Below are positions 40,401 to 47,449 of a stretch of DNA of 64,000 nucleotides, one piece after another; position 1 is the first letter of the stretch; each line of letters starts with the position of its first letter. The DNA is from Acidihalobacter sp. (GTDB lineage Bacteria; Pseudomonadota; Gammaproteobacteria; DSM-5130; Acidihalobacteraceae): NCBI GenBank assembly GCA_027013225.1, contig JALUXU010000067.1, forward strand, positions 1-64,000, in the 5' to 3' direction. Under the pieces are notes generated by a model. That model saw only the letters and a list, made by a program, of their open reading frames with translations, did not search any database and had not been told where the DNA came from. The position numbers and the translations under genes are program-made.

Positions 40401-41313
40401 CATCGGGCGTGATCATGCGCCAGGACACCAGATTGTCCAGCGTGGTTCCCCATAGCACCGCCTTTTTACCGCCGGCGTTCATGGCCACGTTGCCGCCGAT
40501 GGTGGAGGCATCCTGAGAGGTCGGGTCGACCGCAAACACGAGACCTTCGGTTTCGGCCAGCTCGGCCACCCGCTTGGTGACCACGCCGGCCTCGGCGCGT
40601 ACCGTAGGTACTTTTTGCCCCGCTTCCGGCAGGGTGCGCCACTCTATGGATGACAAATCTTCCAGTTTTTCCGTATTGATCACTGCACTGTCAGCAGTCA
40701 GCGGAATAGCGCCGCCGGTGTAACCGGTACCGCCACCGCGCGGAATCACGGTAAGGCCGAGGGCGATGCAGTCCATCACCAGTTTCGCCATCTCTGCCTC
40801 GCTATCGGGAGTGAGCACCACGAACGGCAGCTCTACTCGCCAATCGGTGGCATCAGTGACATGCGAAACCCGCGCCAGTCCACCAAAATCAATGTTGTCA
40901 CGGCGGGTATGGCGTGAAAAACGCCGCAAGGCGCGCGCCCGCCGTTTACGTTGTGCGCGCAAATCCGTTGCGAACGATTCCACCGCTTCGCGCGCCGCTT
41001 GCGCAAGGCGCAGCGCATCGGCGTTGCTTTCTGCGCGGCTCACAATCTGCTCGAGGCGGTGATACATCGCCTCGACGAGTTCTTTTAGGCGCTTGTCATT
41101 TTCAAGAAGATCGTCCTGGATATAGGGATTTCGCGTCACTACCCAGAGATCGCCAAGCACCTCGAACAACATCCGCGCGGAAATGCCGGTGCGGCGTGAG
41201 CCGCGTAGGCGGTTTAGGGTGTCCCACATTTCTTCTCCAAGAAACCTGAGGACGATTTCGCTGTCGGAGAAAGATGTGTAGTTGTAGGGGATTTCGCGCA
41301 GGCGCTCAGTCAT
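37471..41313 (-). CDS. giant FAD/Fe-S oxidoreductase (GlcD-GlcF-like fusion, DUF3683)
   Basis: This fused oxidoreductase has 1280 residues. The N-terminal ~150 residues ([25 protein letters not shown]) match the DUF3683 type found on such fusions. Residues about 165-700 are a FAD-linked oxidase of the GlcD/D-lactate dehydrogenase class ([54 protein letters not shown]). Then come two 4Fe-4S motifs near 807 and 870 ([11 protein letters not shown] and [12 protein letters not shown]) and two CCG cysteine-rich domains ([31 protein letters not shown]). The substrate is probably a 2-hydroxyacid such as D-lactate or glycolate; which one cannot be read. It is convergent with metG. Confidence 0.9.
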   Translation of the reverse strand: MTERLREIPYNYTSFSDSEIVLRFLGEEMWDTLNRLRGSRRTGISARMLFEVLGDLWVVTRNPYIQDDLLENDKRLKELVEAMYHRLEQIVSRAESNADALRLAQAAREAVESFATDLRAQRKRRARALRRFSRHTRRDNIDFGGLARVSHVTDATDWRVELPFVVLTPDSEAEMAKLVMDCIALGLTVIPRGGGTGYTGGAIPLTADSAVINTEKLEDLSSIEWRTLPEAGQKVPTVRAEAGVVTKRVAELAETEGLVFAVDPTSQDASTIGGNVAMNAGGKKAVLWGTTLDNLVSWRMITPDGSWLEVERLGHNLGKIHEQDTVRFRLTRYKTNGRTPVGEPEILTFPGRMFRKAGLGKDVTDKFLGGLPGVQKEGCDGLITSALFVLHRMPAHIRTLCMEFYGDDLSEAVSAIVEIKRMLDADPDVVLSGLEHLDERYVRAVGYTPKSARGERPKMVLIADIAGDDADAVARAAAEVVRATNRRGGEGFIAVSPEARKRFWADRARTAAIAAHTNAFKINEDVVIPLEHLAAYSEGIERINIRLSIRNKLRMIEAIIACLGEEPAERRPTPDFGASAESNAEFVSKRNAALNHLYAVKSRWEALLEHADEPAARHAGLLPEPLRAQLTPGDTLMRLLLRRQLRVSYRAEIERPLKEIFEGREYQALRTRLDKLHDEILASRLFIALHMHAGDGNVHTNIPVNSNDYNMLHEAEKVVDEIMDLARSLGGVISGEHGIGLTKIQYLQPEVIEAFAEYKRRVDPDGHFNKGKLMPGSGLEHAYTPSLRLVEQEALILEASELGDLNNDIKDCLRCGKCKPVCTTHVPRANLLYSPRNKILATGLMIEAFLYEEQTRRGISLRHFEEMNEVADHCTICHKCLTPCPVNIDFGDVTIRMRHILKQRGQRRSSPITAASMAFLNVKDPATIRAMRKAMIQWGYAGQRLAHQIFRRLGLLQKERRPAATPRPQPLPAQVIQFVKKPMPGKLPARTMRALLGIEDAAQVPILRDPDRSSVDSEAVFYFPGCGSERLFSQIGLATLAMLYEVGVQTVLPPGYLCCGYPQTSAGDEEKGRAISTENRVLFHRVANTLNYLDIKTVIVSCGTCMDQLLKYEFERIFPGCRLLDIHEYLMEKGVKLEGVNGEQYLYHDPCHTPIKTYNPTEVASMLMGQEVPLSDRCCGEAGTFGVSRPDIAAQVRFRKEEELRKGVRALTGKDVVENGKVKLLTSCPACQQGLERYREDTGLDTDYIVVELARKQFGDDWAESFVARIRNGGIERVLL

Positions 41314-41402
41314 CGCAATACGGACTCAATCGAATGATGATAATGAGCGCATAGGATAAGTCCTAGGCATCAGTATATAAAAGCCGAGCTGGACCATGGT
41401 AT

Positions 41403-41957
41403 TCAGCGACGTCCGAACAGACGGGACCACCAACGCCCGCGCCCGGCGCCCTGGATCTCTGGCCGGGCGGGTTTTTGTGTTTGTGTTAATGCATCGATGA
41501 GGCGGTCGATTTCCGTAAATAGGCGCTCGATCTGTTCTTGGCTCTTCAATGTGCTTTGGAGTTGTTCGATGCGCTGCGCATCCCAGAGGCCGCGATAGGG
41601 CGCATTTCCGTGCGTCTCCATATGCGGCGCCAGCACCAGGAAATGGGCGTCGGGGGTAAATGCATTGAATTCTATGACTAGAAAAGTGGCGAAAACGACC
41701 ACGGCGTAGGGCCGCCCAGTTTGAGCGCCGTCGTAACGGCTCAAAAAAACGCCATCCTCTTGAAAAAAGTCCTGGGCCGATGCCCTCATCGAATCGTGTG
41801 CATCCCTGGTGAGAGGGCGGGAGAGGCGATAGCCGCCCACATAATCGGCAACGCGCATCTCTTTGAGCAGAGTGAAATCTTGTCCGCACAGGCGATCCAG
41901 CGGCAGGCGTTCGTCGATGGCGTGTTGCAGGTTTTTCGTCGCTAGGCGTGGAAACAT
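41403..41957 (-). CDS. uncharacterised protein
   Basis: A frame of 184 residues with no family I recognise. It has no signal peptide. A mixed alpha/beta N-terminal two thirds (YAVVVFATFLVIEFNAFTPDAHFLVLAPH) is followed by a helical segment (QEQIERLFTEIDRLIDALTQ) and a basic Arg/Trp-rich tail ending RGRWWSRLFGRR, which might touch membrane or nucleic acid. No clear ribosome binding site precedes the ATG at 41957. It is divergent from the glycine-zipper gene and 89 bases from the start of the giant oxidoreductase. Confidence 0.6.
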   Translation of the reverse strand: MFPRLATKNLQHAIDERLPLDRLCGQDFTLLKEMRVADYVGGYRLSRPLTRDAHDSMRASAQDFFQEDGVFLSRYDGAQTGRPYAVVVFATFLVIEFNAFTPDAHFLVLAPHMETHGNAPYRGLWDAQRIEQLQSTLKSQEQIERLFTEIDRLIDALTQTQKPARPEIQGAGRGRWWSRLFGRR

Positions 41958-42042
41958 AGGAATGTTCAGCGTCGGTTCAGGATAAGGGCGTTAATCTGAT
42001 CGCGGTTTCGAGAAAACCGTAATTGATTAGGAGGACATCGCA

Positions 42043-42597
42043 ATGAACGCAAAGCATAACTTGATTACCCTCGGTATGGCGAGCGCGCTTTTGGCGCTGC
42101 CGGCAGCGCCGGCCTTTGCCTGGTCCAGCGTGGAATATGTAAAGGCCCGGGTGGTGAATGTGGAGCCCATTATGCAAACGGTGCAGGTGCGTGGCCCGGG
42201 GCGACGTGTTTGCTGGACACAAGAGCAAACCCGCCAAATCAGACGACCGGTATCGAATCCGGATTCGATTGGCAATACTGTGATCGGCGCCGTCCTGGGC
42301 GGGATTGCCGGTTATCAATTCGGTCATGGCCACGGCAGAAATGCGCCGGCCGTGGCAGGCGCGCTTCTGGGTGGAGCCATCGCCAATAATATGTCGAATG
42401 GCTATTCCCAGAGCTACACGGAAACCATTCCGGTGGAACGCTGCAAGATCAAGCATCGTTACCGCACAGTGGAGCAAATCGTAGGTTACCGCGTGAGTTA
42501 TCTCTATCAAGGCGAAGTGTTCACCACACGCATGAATCATCGGCCGAAGCGGTTCATTCGCTTGCGGGTCAGCGAACGCGTAACTCCAGTAAACTAA
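42043..42597 (+). CDS. glycine-zipper 2TM envelope protein (SlyB-like)
   Basis: This exported protein of 184 residues has a signal peptide (ITLGMASALLALPAAPAFA). A central glycine-zipper segment, around residues 86-112 (IGNTVIGAVLGGIAGYQFG, then AGALLGGAIANN), is like the 2TM glycine zipper of SlyB and related outer-membrane proteins. There is no lipobox Cys at the cleavage site, so it is not an obvious lipoprotein. A strong ribosome binding site (TAGGAGGA) precedes the ATG. It heads a four-gene run with a PepSY protein and a PhoP/PhoQ-like pair; in enterobacteria SlyB is PhoP-regulated and restrains PhoQ, so feedback control is plausible (inference). Confidence 0.8.
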   Translation: MNAKHNLITLGMASALLALPAAPAFAWSSVEYVKARVVNVEPIMQTVQVRGPGRRVCWTQEQTRQIRRPVSNPDSIGNTVIGAVLGGIAGYQFGHGHGRNAPAVAGALLGGAIANNMSNGYSQSYTETIPVERCKIKHRYRTVEQIVGYRVSYLYQGEVFTTRMNHRPKRFIRLRVSERVTPVN

Positions 42598-42603
42598 GCC
42601 GCC

Positions 42604-42921
42604 ATGAAAAGGCATTACTTGATTTTGCCGGCGCTGTTGCTGTCCGGCCTGTTGTCAGCGGCGCCTGCCGGCGCTGCTTGGTTGCCTTCACTTTTGTCGC
42701 CCGCGCAACATGTCGACAGCGTCGACGCGGGCTGGCGGATGCAGGAAGTGGGCCAGATCAGAGCAAAAGAAGCGGCCCGCCTGGCCCGTGAAGCCTTTGG
42801 GGGCCGCGTGCTTGCCGTCAGACGGGGAGTGAACAAACATCGCTGGCGAGTGAGATTACTGCGCGATGGCGAAGTGTTCGTGGTCTTCGTCGATAGCCTA
42901 AACGGGCGGGTGTGGCGATGA
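42604..42921 (+). CDS. exported PepSY-like domain protein
   Basis: This is a protein of 105 residues with a signal peptide ending near PAGAA. The mature part fits the PepSY fold: AKEAARLAREAFGGRVLAV followed by WRVRLLRDGEVFVVFVDSLNGRVWR. PepSY domains often inhibit or sense periplasmic proteins, and such small PepSY proteins are frequently encoded with two-component systems. It lies six bases after the glycine-zipper gene and overlaps the response regulator gene by four bases (ATGA), so it is likely to work with that system. Confidence 0.8.
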   Translation: MKRHYLILPALLLSGLLSAAPAGAAWLPSLLSPAQHVDSVDAGWRMQEVGQIRAKEAARLAREAFGGRVLAVRRGVNKHRWRVRLLRDGEVFVVFVDSLNGRVWR

Positions 42922-43616
42922 GGGTGTTGGTCGTCGAGGACGATCCCCAGTTGCGCGGTCAGTTGACCGGCTTGCTGCAAGATCAGGGCATGGTGGTCGA
43001 TGCCGCCGAGGATGGCCGTGAAGGGTTCTATCAGGCGACCGAATACCCCATTGATCTGGCCATTATCGACCTGGGCTTGCCGGTGCTGGATGGAGTGGAG
43101 GTGGTACGCGGCGTTCGCGCCCGCGGCAAACGTGTTCCGATTCTGGTGCTGACCGCGCGCGGGCGCTGGCAGGACAAAGTGGCTGGTCTGGAGGCGGGTG
43201 CGGATGATTATCTGGTCAAGCCGGTTCATCCGGAAGAACTGCTCGCACGGGTGCGCGCTCTGCTGCGCCGGGCCGGTGGGTGGTCTCAGCCGAGGATGGT
43301 TTGCGGCCCGATCTCGCTTGATCCTGCGACTCAGCAAGTGAGCTTGGCCGATACGCCCGTGGAGCTGACGGCTTATGAGTACCGAGTGCTGGAGTATTTG
43401 ATGCTACGTGCCGGCGAAGTGGTTTCCAAGGCGGCGCTGGCGGAGCACATCTACGCCGAGGAGGAAGAGCGGGACAGTAATGTAATCGAGGTGTTCATCC
43501 GCCGCTTGCGGCGCAAGCTCGATCCTGACGATCGCCTGCGCCCCATTGAAACTCTGCGCGGCAGGGGATATCGCCTGACCCTGGATCGCCGACCTCTTCC
43601 TGCCGACAGCAGATGA
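42918..43616 (+). CDS. OmpR-family response regulator (PhoP/QseB-like)
   Basis: This response regulator has 232 residues. The receiver domain shows VLVVEDD (acidic pocket), the phospho-acceptor Asp near residue 51 (AIIDLGLPVLDG), the switch Thr (VLTARG) and Lys (LVKPVHPEELLAR). The C-terminal winged-helix domain is ELTAYEYRVLEYLMLRAGEVVSKAAL with VIEVFIRRLRRKLDPD and ETLRGRGYRL. It starts at the ATG overlapping the PepSY stop and overlaps the kinase by four bases. Its closest named relatives are the PhoP/QseB type of the OmpR family. Confidence 0.92.
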   Translation: MRVLVVEDDPQLRGQLTGLLQDQGMVVDAAEDGREGFYQATEYPIDLAIIDLGLPVLDGVEVVRGVRARGKRVPILVLTARGRWQDKVAGLEAGADDYLVKPVHPEELLARVRALLRRAGGWSQPRMVCGPISLDPATQQVSLADTPVELTAYEYRVLEYLMLRAGEVVSKAALAEHIYAEEEERDSNVIEVFIRRLRRKLDPDDRLRPIETLRGRGYRLTLDRRPLPADSR

Positions 43617-44974
43617 GCAGGGCGTTAACTCCTATCCGGATGATGTCCATCAGACAAAGGCTGTTGATTGTCGCGGGTGGCGTGCTGACGGTGTTTGTGC
43701 TGGCGACCGGCTTTGCTCTGGAACGGGCGTTTGTGAAGGCCGCCACTCAAGGTGAGCAGGACAAACTGAAAGGTTTGGTCTATGCTCTGCTCGGCGCGGC
43801 CAACATCGGCGCGCAAGGCGTGACGGTGGATCTTTCCCAGCTTGGGGAACCGCGATTGCTGCAACCAGGATCAGGGTTGGACGCGATGATCATCTCCAGT
43901 GATGGTTCGGTGGTGTGGCGTTCGCCTTCGATGCTGGAACGGCCGCCGCCTGCGTCATTGCCGCCTCCCGGGGAGTGGGCGTTCGATCGCATCGTCTGGA
44001 ATGGACGGGCATGGTTCCGCCTGAGCTTTGGCGTGCGCTGGGCCGCGGGGGAGCCCGTCGGCGCTTATGATTTCATGGTCATTGAAAGCACGGGTGATTT
44101 TTCCCGGCAGATGGCTGGCTATCGGCACGTATTGTGGTACTGGCTGGCGGCGGCGGCTTTGCTTTTGTTACTTGCTTTGCTTGCCGTGATGCAATGGGGG
44201 TTGGCGCCCTTGAAGCGGGTTTCGGATGAGTTGCGGCGCATAGAAAGCGGAGACGCAGAGATATTGAGCGGCGATCATCCGCGTGAATTGCAGCCCTTGG
44301 TAGAAGCGATCAATGCGCTGTTGGCGCATGAAAAGGCGCGACGCGAGCGCAGCCGCCATGCGCTCGATGATCTTGCCCACAGCCTCAAAACGCCGCTTGC
44401 CGTGCTGCGGGGTCTTCGGGCGGAAGACGGCCTCGGCGGTGCAGCGGCGAAGACCGTGGGCGAGCAGGTCATGCGCATGGACAAGATCGTGGCCTTTCAC
44501 TTGCAGCGAGCCGAAGGTGCGCGTGTACAGGCGCTGCTGCCGCCACTGGCGCTGGCACCGGTTGTAGATCGTTTGGCGGCGGCACTGGAGCGTGTTTATG
44601 TGCAAAAAGGGATCAGGATCCGCTCCGAAATTCCGCCTTCGCTGCATGCCCGCATCGATGAAAATCAGCTAATGGAGCTGGTGGGCAATCTGCTCGACAA
44701 TGCGGCCAAGTGGGCAAGCGTGCGGGTGCGGGTATCGGCCCGGCGAACCGATATCGGATTGCATCTGTGGGTCGAAGATGATGGTCCTGGCATGGTAGCG
44801 GCCGATGCGGAACGTTTGCTTGCACGCGGCGAGCGTGCCGATTCATCGCATCCGGGGCAAGGGATCGGACTTGCGGTTGTGGTGCAAATCGCTGCTGATT
44901 ATGGCGGTGACGTGCGCATCGATCGTTCCGAACTAGGAGGCGCGAAAGTGAAGGTGTCTTTGAGAACTGCTTGA
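43613..44974 (+). CDS. sensor histidine kinase (PhoQ-like)
   Basis: This inner-membrane sensor kinase has 453 residues. Two transmembrane helices lie near residues 15-35 and 170-195 and bracket a ~130-residue periplasmic sensor. HAMP-like residues follow (GLAPLKRVSDELRRIESGD). The phospho-acceptor His is near 256 (LDDLAHSLKTPLAVLRGL). The ATP-binding domain has the N box (ELVGNLLDNAAKWA) and G boxes (EDDGPGM, GQGIGLAVV). The HSLKTP form of the H box is typical of PhoQ-type kinases. The periplasmic domain is not acidic enough to claim Mg2+ sensing; the signal is unknown. Confidence 0.92.
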   Translation: MSRALTPIRMMSIRQRLLIVAGGVLTVFVLATGFALERAFVKAATQGEQDKLKGLVYALLGAANIGAQGVTVDLSQLGEPRLLQPGSGLDAMIISSDGSVVWRSPSMLERPPPASLPPPGEWAFDRIVWNGRAWFRLSFGVRWAAGEPVGAYDFMVIESTGDFSRQMAGYRHVLWYWLAAAALLLLLALLAVMQWGLAPLKRVSDELRRIESGDAEILSGDHPRELQPLVEAINALLAHEKARRERSRHALDDLAHSLKTPLAVLRGLRAEDGLGGAAAKTVGEQVMRMDKIVAFHLQRAEGARVQALLPPLALAPVVDRLAAALERVYVQKGIRIRSEIPPSLHARIDENQLMELVGNLLDNAAKWASVRVRVSARRTDIGLHLWVEDDGPGMVAADAERLLARGERADSSHPGQGIGLAVVVQIAADYGGDVRIDRSELGGAKVKVSLRTA

Positions 44975-45171
44975 GGGCCCTGACGCTCGCATTTTGCGCG
45001 GGCATACAACAATCAAGGTGTTTCCCAATGGCGACGCTTGACAGAGATGGTGTCTCCCCTGTTAGTGTGGCGGAGGGGCTGGATCGTACTTGGTGCGGCG
45101 GTTGGAAAAGGAAGATGCGCTCCGGGCGCCGAAAAAGATGTTTTTTAATCTATTTATTCATGGAGAGTTCA

Positions 45172-45765
45172 ATGAAATCGATGTCTATGACTCAATTCAG
45201 GCTGGCGCGCGTTGCCGGCGCGATCACTTTGCTGGCCTGCGCCGCGTTGCCTTTGAGGGCCATGGCGCAGACGCCTTCGGCCCCGGCGGCAAAGGCGCAG
45301 CCAAACAGTAATGTGGCCCAGTTGGAGCAAAAATATCTCCAATTGCGCAACGAACTGGGCCAGATCGCCGCAAAAGCGGAACGCAGCGATCCGGCCTTGA
45401 TCAAGCAGCAAGAAGCATTCCGCAAGCAGTTGATGGCCGTAATGAAGAAAAATGGCAATGATCCGCAAAAGATGCTGGATACCTTCAAGAGCCTTATCAA
45501 GCAGCTGCAGGATAAAACCCTGCCCCCCGCAAAGCGCCAGGAAATCATGACCAAGCTTCAGCAGACTCAGCGCGCGTTGGTGGCCGCCGAGCGCAAAGCC
45601 ATGCAAGATCCCGCCTTGCAACAGGCACGCAACAAGCTTGAAGCCGCCATCATGGCGGCTATGCGCAAGATCAATCCGGCCACCGACAAGCTGCTCGCCG
45701 AGATGCATGCGCTTGAACGCCAAATCATGCAGGCGCGCGCCAGCAAGTCTCAGCCGATGAAATAA
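45172..45765 (+). CDS. secreted helical/coiled-coil protein
   Basis: This exported protein of 197 residues has no recognised family. The start is the ATG at 45172, seven bases after GGAG; the open frame continues upstream but those residues are not signal-peptide-like. A signal peptide (LARVAGAITLLACAALPLRAMA) is followed by long charged helices rich in Gln, Lys, Ala and Leu (VAQLEQKYLQLRNELGQIA; MTKLQQTQRALVAAERKAM), predicted coiled coil. It may act as a periplasmic chaperone-like or structural protein. A TTGACA box at 45038-45043 could be a promoter, but its -10 is weak. It lies after the two-component genes, 197 bases from their end. Confidence 0.75.
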   Translation: MKSMSMTQFRLARVAGAITLLACAALPLRAMAQTPSAPAAKAQPNSNVAQLEQKYLQLRNELGQIAAKAERSDPALIKQQEAFRKQLMAVMKKNGNDPQKMLDTFKSLIKQLQDKTLPPAKRQEIMTKLQQTQRALVAAERKAMQDPALQQARNKLEAAIMAAMRKINPATDKLLAEMHALERQIMQARASKSQPMK

Positions 45766-45846
45766 TGCCTCGGCGCCCTTCTGAGGAAAAGATGGGCGCA
45801 CAGGGTTTCGGCTTGGCTTTCGGTTGGATGCGAAAGTAATAAGGTA

Positions 45847-46145
45847 TTGGCGGGAAAAACGCTGGCGGAGTTGATCGTTGCGTCCCAAGCCGGGGCGCAG
45901 CGTATCCATGTGGAATAGTTGCATGTATGGCAAGAGAACGATGAGCCCTTGCTCCTCGTGGCTGTCCGCGAATCGGAGGAATACGCTGCGGGCCACCTTC
46001 CGGGTGCCTTGTATTGTGACTGACCCCCTGGAGCGCGCGCTTTTTTAGCGCCTGCACATTGCGGGAGATGGGTTTTCGGCGGGTTTACTACTTGGCTGGC
46101 GGATCGGCATGTGGGTCGCCGAGGGGTTTTCGCTGGAAACGGGTC
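45847..46145 (+). pseudogene. rhodanese-domain pseudogene
   Basis: The plus frame from a TTG at 45847 reads AGKTLAELIVASQAGAQRIHVE, a TAG stop (45916-45918), then LHVWQENDEPLLLVAVRESE and EYAAGHLPGALYCD, then TGA (46021-46023). The AVRESEEYAAGHLPGA stretch is the rhodanese DVREPEEYxxGHLPGA motif. About 45 bases later another frame gives FGGFTTWLADRHVGRRG, like the rhodanese C-terminal GGFxAW motif. The middle part with the active-site cysteine is missing. Two stops and an internal deletion mark a dead sulfurtransferase gene. Confidence 0.7.
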
Positions 46146-46265
46146 TAATGGCGGGTTTGTGTTACCGACGTCAGGGCCGTAAGCCCCTAGATGATGATAT
46201 TTGGAATAACGTAAACTTTGATGGCTTCCTAAACACCCCAGACGCGTAAACGAAGGAGAAAAACC

Positions 46266-46523
46266 ATGCCAGATCTTAGCGCGCTTTCATATCCGAAAGG
46301 TATCACCTACAACTTTTCTTTGTGGGGCTACGATCAACCTGTGAGCCTGGTCTATGAAGGACAACATTATTACGGTTATCTGCGTGAACCCCAAGAAGAT
46401 GGCAAGTATCACATTATGCTCACGGAACGATTCGAGGACGGCGTAAGCCATAGAATCAAACCACATGAAATCGTATTGGACGACTTGTCCGTTGTGTCCT
46501 TCCTTCATGCCCATGCGCATTGA
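46266..46523 (+). CDS. small uncharacterised protein
   Basis: A soluble protein of 85 residues with no signal peptide and no family I recognise. It is rich in aromatic residues (YNFSLWGYDQPVSLVYEGQHYYGYL), mostly beta-like, ending in VVSFLHAHAH. It has an excellent ribosome binding site (GAAGGAGAAA) and a strong terminator right at its stop, so it is probably a well-expressed single-gene unit. The His-rich tail could bind a metal (speculation). Confidence 0.75.
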   Translation: MPDLSALSYPKGITYNFSLWGYDQPVSLVYEGQHYYGYLREPQEDGKYHIMLTERFEDGVSHRIKPHEIVLDDLSVVSFLHAHAH

Positions 46524-46554
46524 GCGGCAGGAAAATCCAATGCGCGGGTTTTTT
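46515..46554 (+). terminator. rho-independent terminator of the small-protein gene
   Basis: GCGCATTG (46515-46522) pairs with CAATGCGC (46538-46545), an 8-bp perfect stem around a 15-base loop. It is followed by GGG and TTTTTT (46549-46554). The stem overlaps the stop codon of the gene it ends. Confidence 0.8.
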
Positions 46555-46562
46555 CACCGGGC

Positions 46563-47015
46563 ATGACCCGCTCTGTTAGATTCATCTGTGTGGCCGGCAT
46601 GGCGACTCCCGTTATTGCTTTGGCGGTAGCGCTATGGTGGCAATATCATGATGGACTGCAGCCATGCTCCCTGTGCTGGATTCAGCGGGCTGAAGCCGCG
46701 ATCGTTTTGGTCGGCTTCGGCGCGTTTCAGCGGTGGCGCGCGGGGGCCGGTTTGGCTCTACTGGGTGCTGTGAGCGGCACGGTAACGGCGTTGATGCAAC
46801 TGGCCGAAGTGCAGGGTACGGCGCCCGGGCTCTTCAATGTGTGCGCGATCACCACATCGGGAGTTCCCTCCTGTGCGGTGGCCGGCGCGCATCCTTTCCT
46901 GGGAATGCGTCTCGTTGATTGGTCTCTGTCCGCTTTCGTCTTCTGGTTTCTGCTGGCACTGTCGGCAATTTATTTATCACGCAACGCAAAATCCGAACGC
47001 GAAACGATGACTTGA
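46563..47015 (+). CDS. dsbB: disulfide bond formation protein DsbB
   Basis: This inner-membrane quinone-linked oxidase of 150 residues reoxidises DsbA in the periplasm. It has four hydrophobic helices. The first redox pair is CSLC (in LQPCSLCWIQRAEAA) and the second is in NVCAITTSGVPSCAVAG. Both pairs lie in periplasmic loops, as needed. The length and the CSLCWIQR motif are diagnostic. It begins eight bases after a strong terminator with no obvious promoter between, so its transcription must come from inside the upstream region or from read-through. Confidence 0.92.
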   Translation: MTRSVRFICVAGMATPVIALAVALWWQYHDGLQPCSLCWIQRAEAAIVLVGFGAFQRWRAGAGLALLGAVSGTVTALMQLAEVQGTAPGLFNVCAITTSGVPSCAVAGAHPFLGMRLVDWSLSAFVFWFLLALSAIYLSRNAKSERETMT

Positions 47016-47067
47016 TGGGGGCGGCGCGTGTGGCCGCATTCTACCTGCATCGGCGCGGCATGAGGCC

Positions 47068-47379
47068 TCACTCATCACTGCTCGCATCGAGACGCGATAG
47101 CAGGCGTAAGCCGCCGATCATCCCCCTTACGCGCCGTGAGATATCGTCTTTGCAGGCAACGGGCCAGTGCTTGTGCCGGGTAGTCGCCGGCAAGGGCGGC
47201 AAGCTTTCGCGGGCCGATTGATCTAGGGTGACGACAAGATCCGCCCAGCCGTAAACAGCTTTTTCCGGTTCGCCTGTTTGTATCCAGTCGGCGCCTTCGC
47301 GGGCCGCAGCCTCGCACGCCAACGCGACTTGTTCGGGTGTTCCAAGAAAAACCACACGGGCTCGGCGTTTATACGGCAT
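47068..47379 (-). CDS. low-molecular-weight phosphatase/arsenate reductase-like protein lacking the catalytic loop
   Basis: A protein of 103 residues. The second half (WADLVVTLDQSARESLPPLP, then TTRHKHWPVACKDDISRRVRGMIGGLRLL) resembles the low-molecular-weight tyrosine phosphatase / ArsC fold, where an ADLVVTM-type strand precedes the HW and RRVRDEI elements. The N-terminal strand VVFLGTPEQVAL replaces the usual VLFVCTGNSCRSQ loop, so the catalytic Cys and Arg are absent. It is likely a non-catalytic relative. It follows emrB on the same strand by 71 bases and could be the end of the emr operon. Confidence 0.55.
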   Translation of the reverse strand: MPYKRRARVVFLGTPEQVALACEAAAREGADWIQTGEPEKAVYGWADLVVTLDQSARESLPPLPATTRHKHWPVACKDDISRRVRGMIGGLRLLSRLDASSDE

Positions 47380-47449
47380 TGTTGCGATTACTTCCTTGAT
47401 TGGCTTTCAGTCATGGGGAACGGCCTAGGTTCCGGTCTCCGCCGACCTG

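Noticed and set aside
45773-45799. GCGCCC/GGGCGC hairpin after the secreted coiled-coil gene as a terminator
   Set aside because: The stem is only 6 bp with a 15-base loop and no T tract follows.
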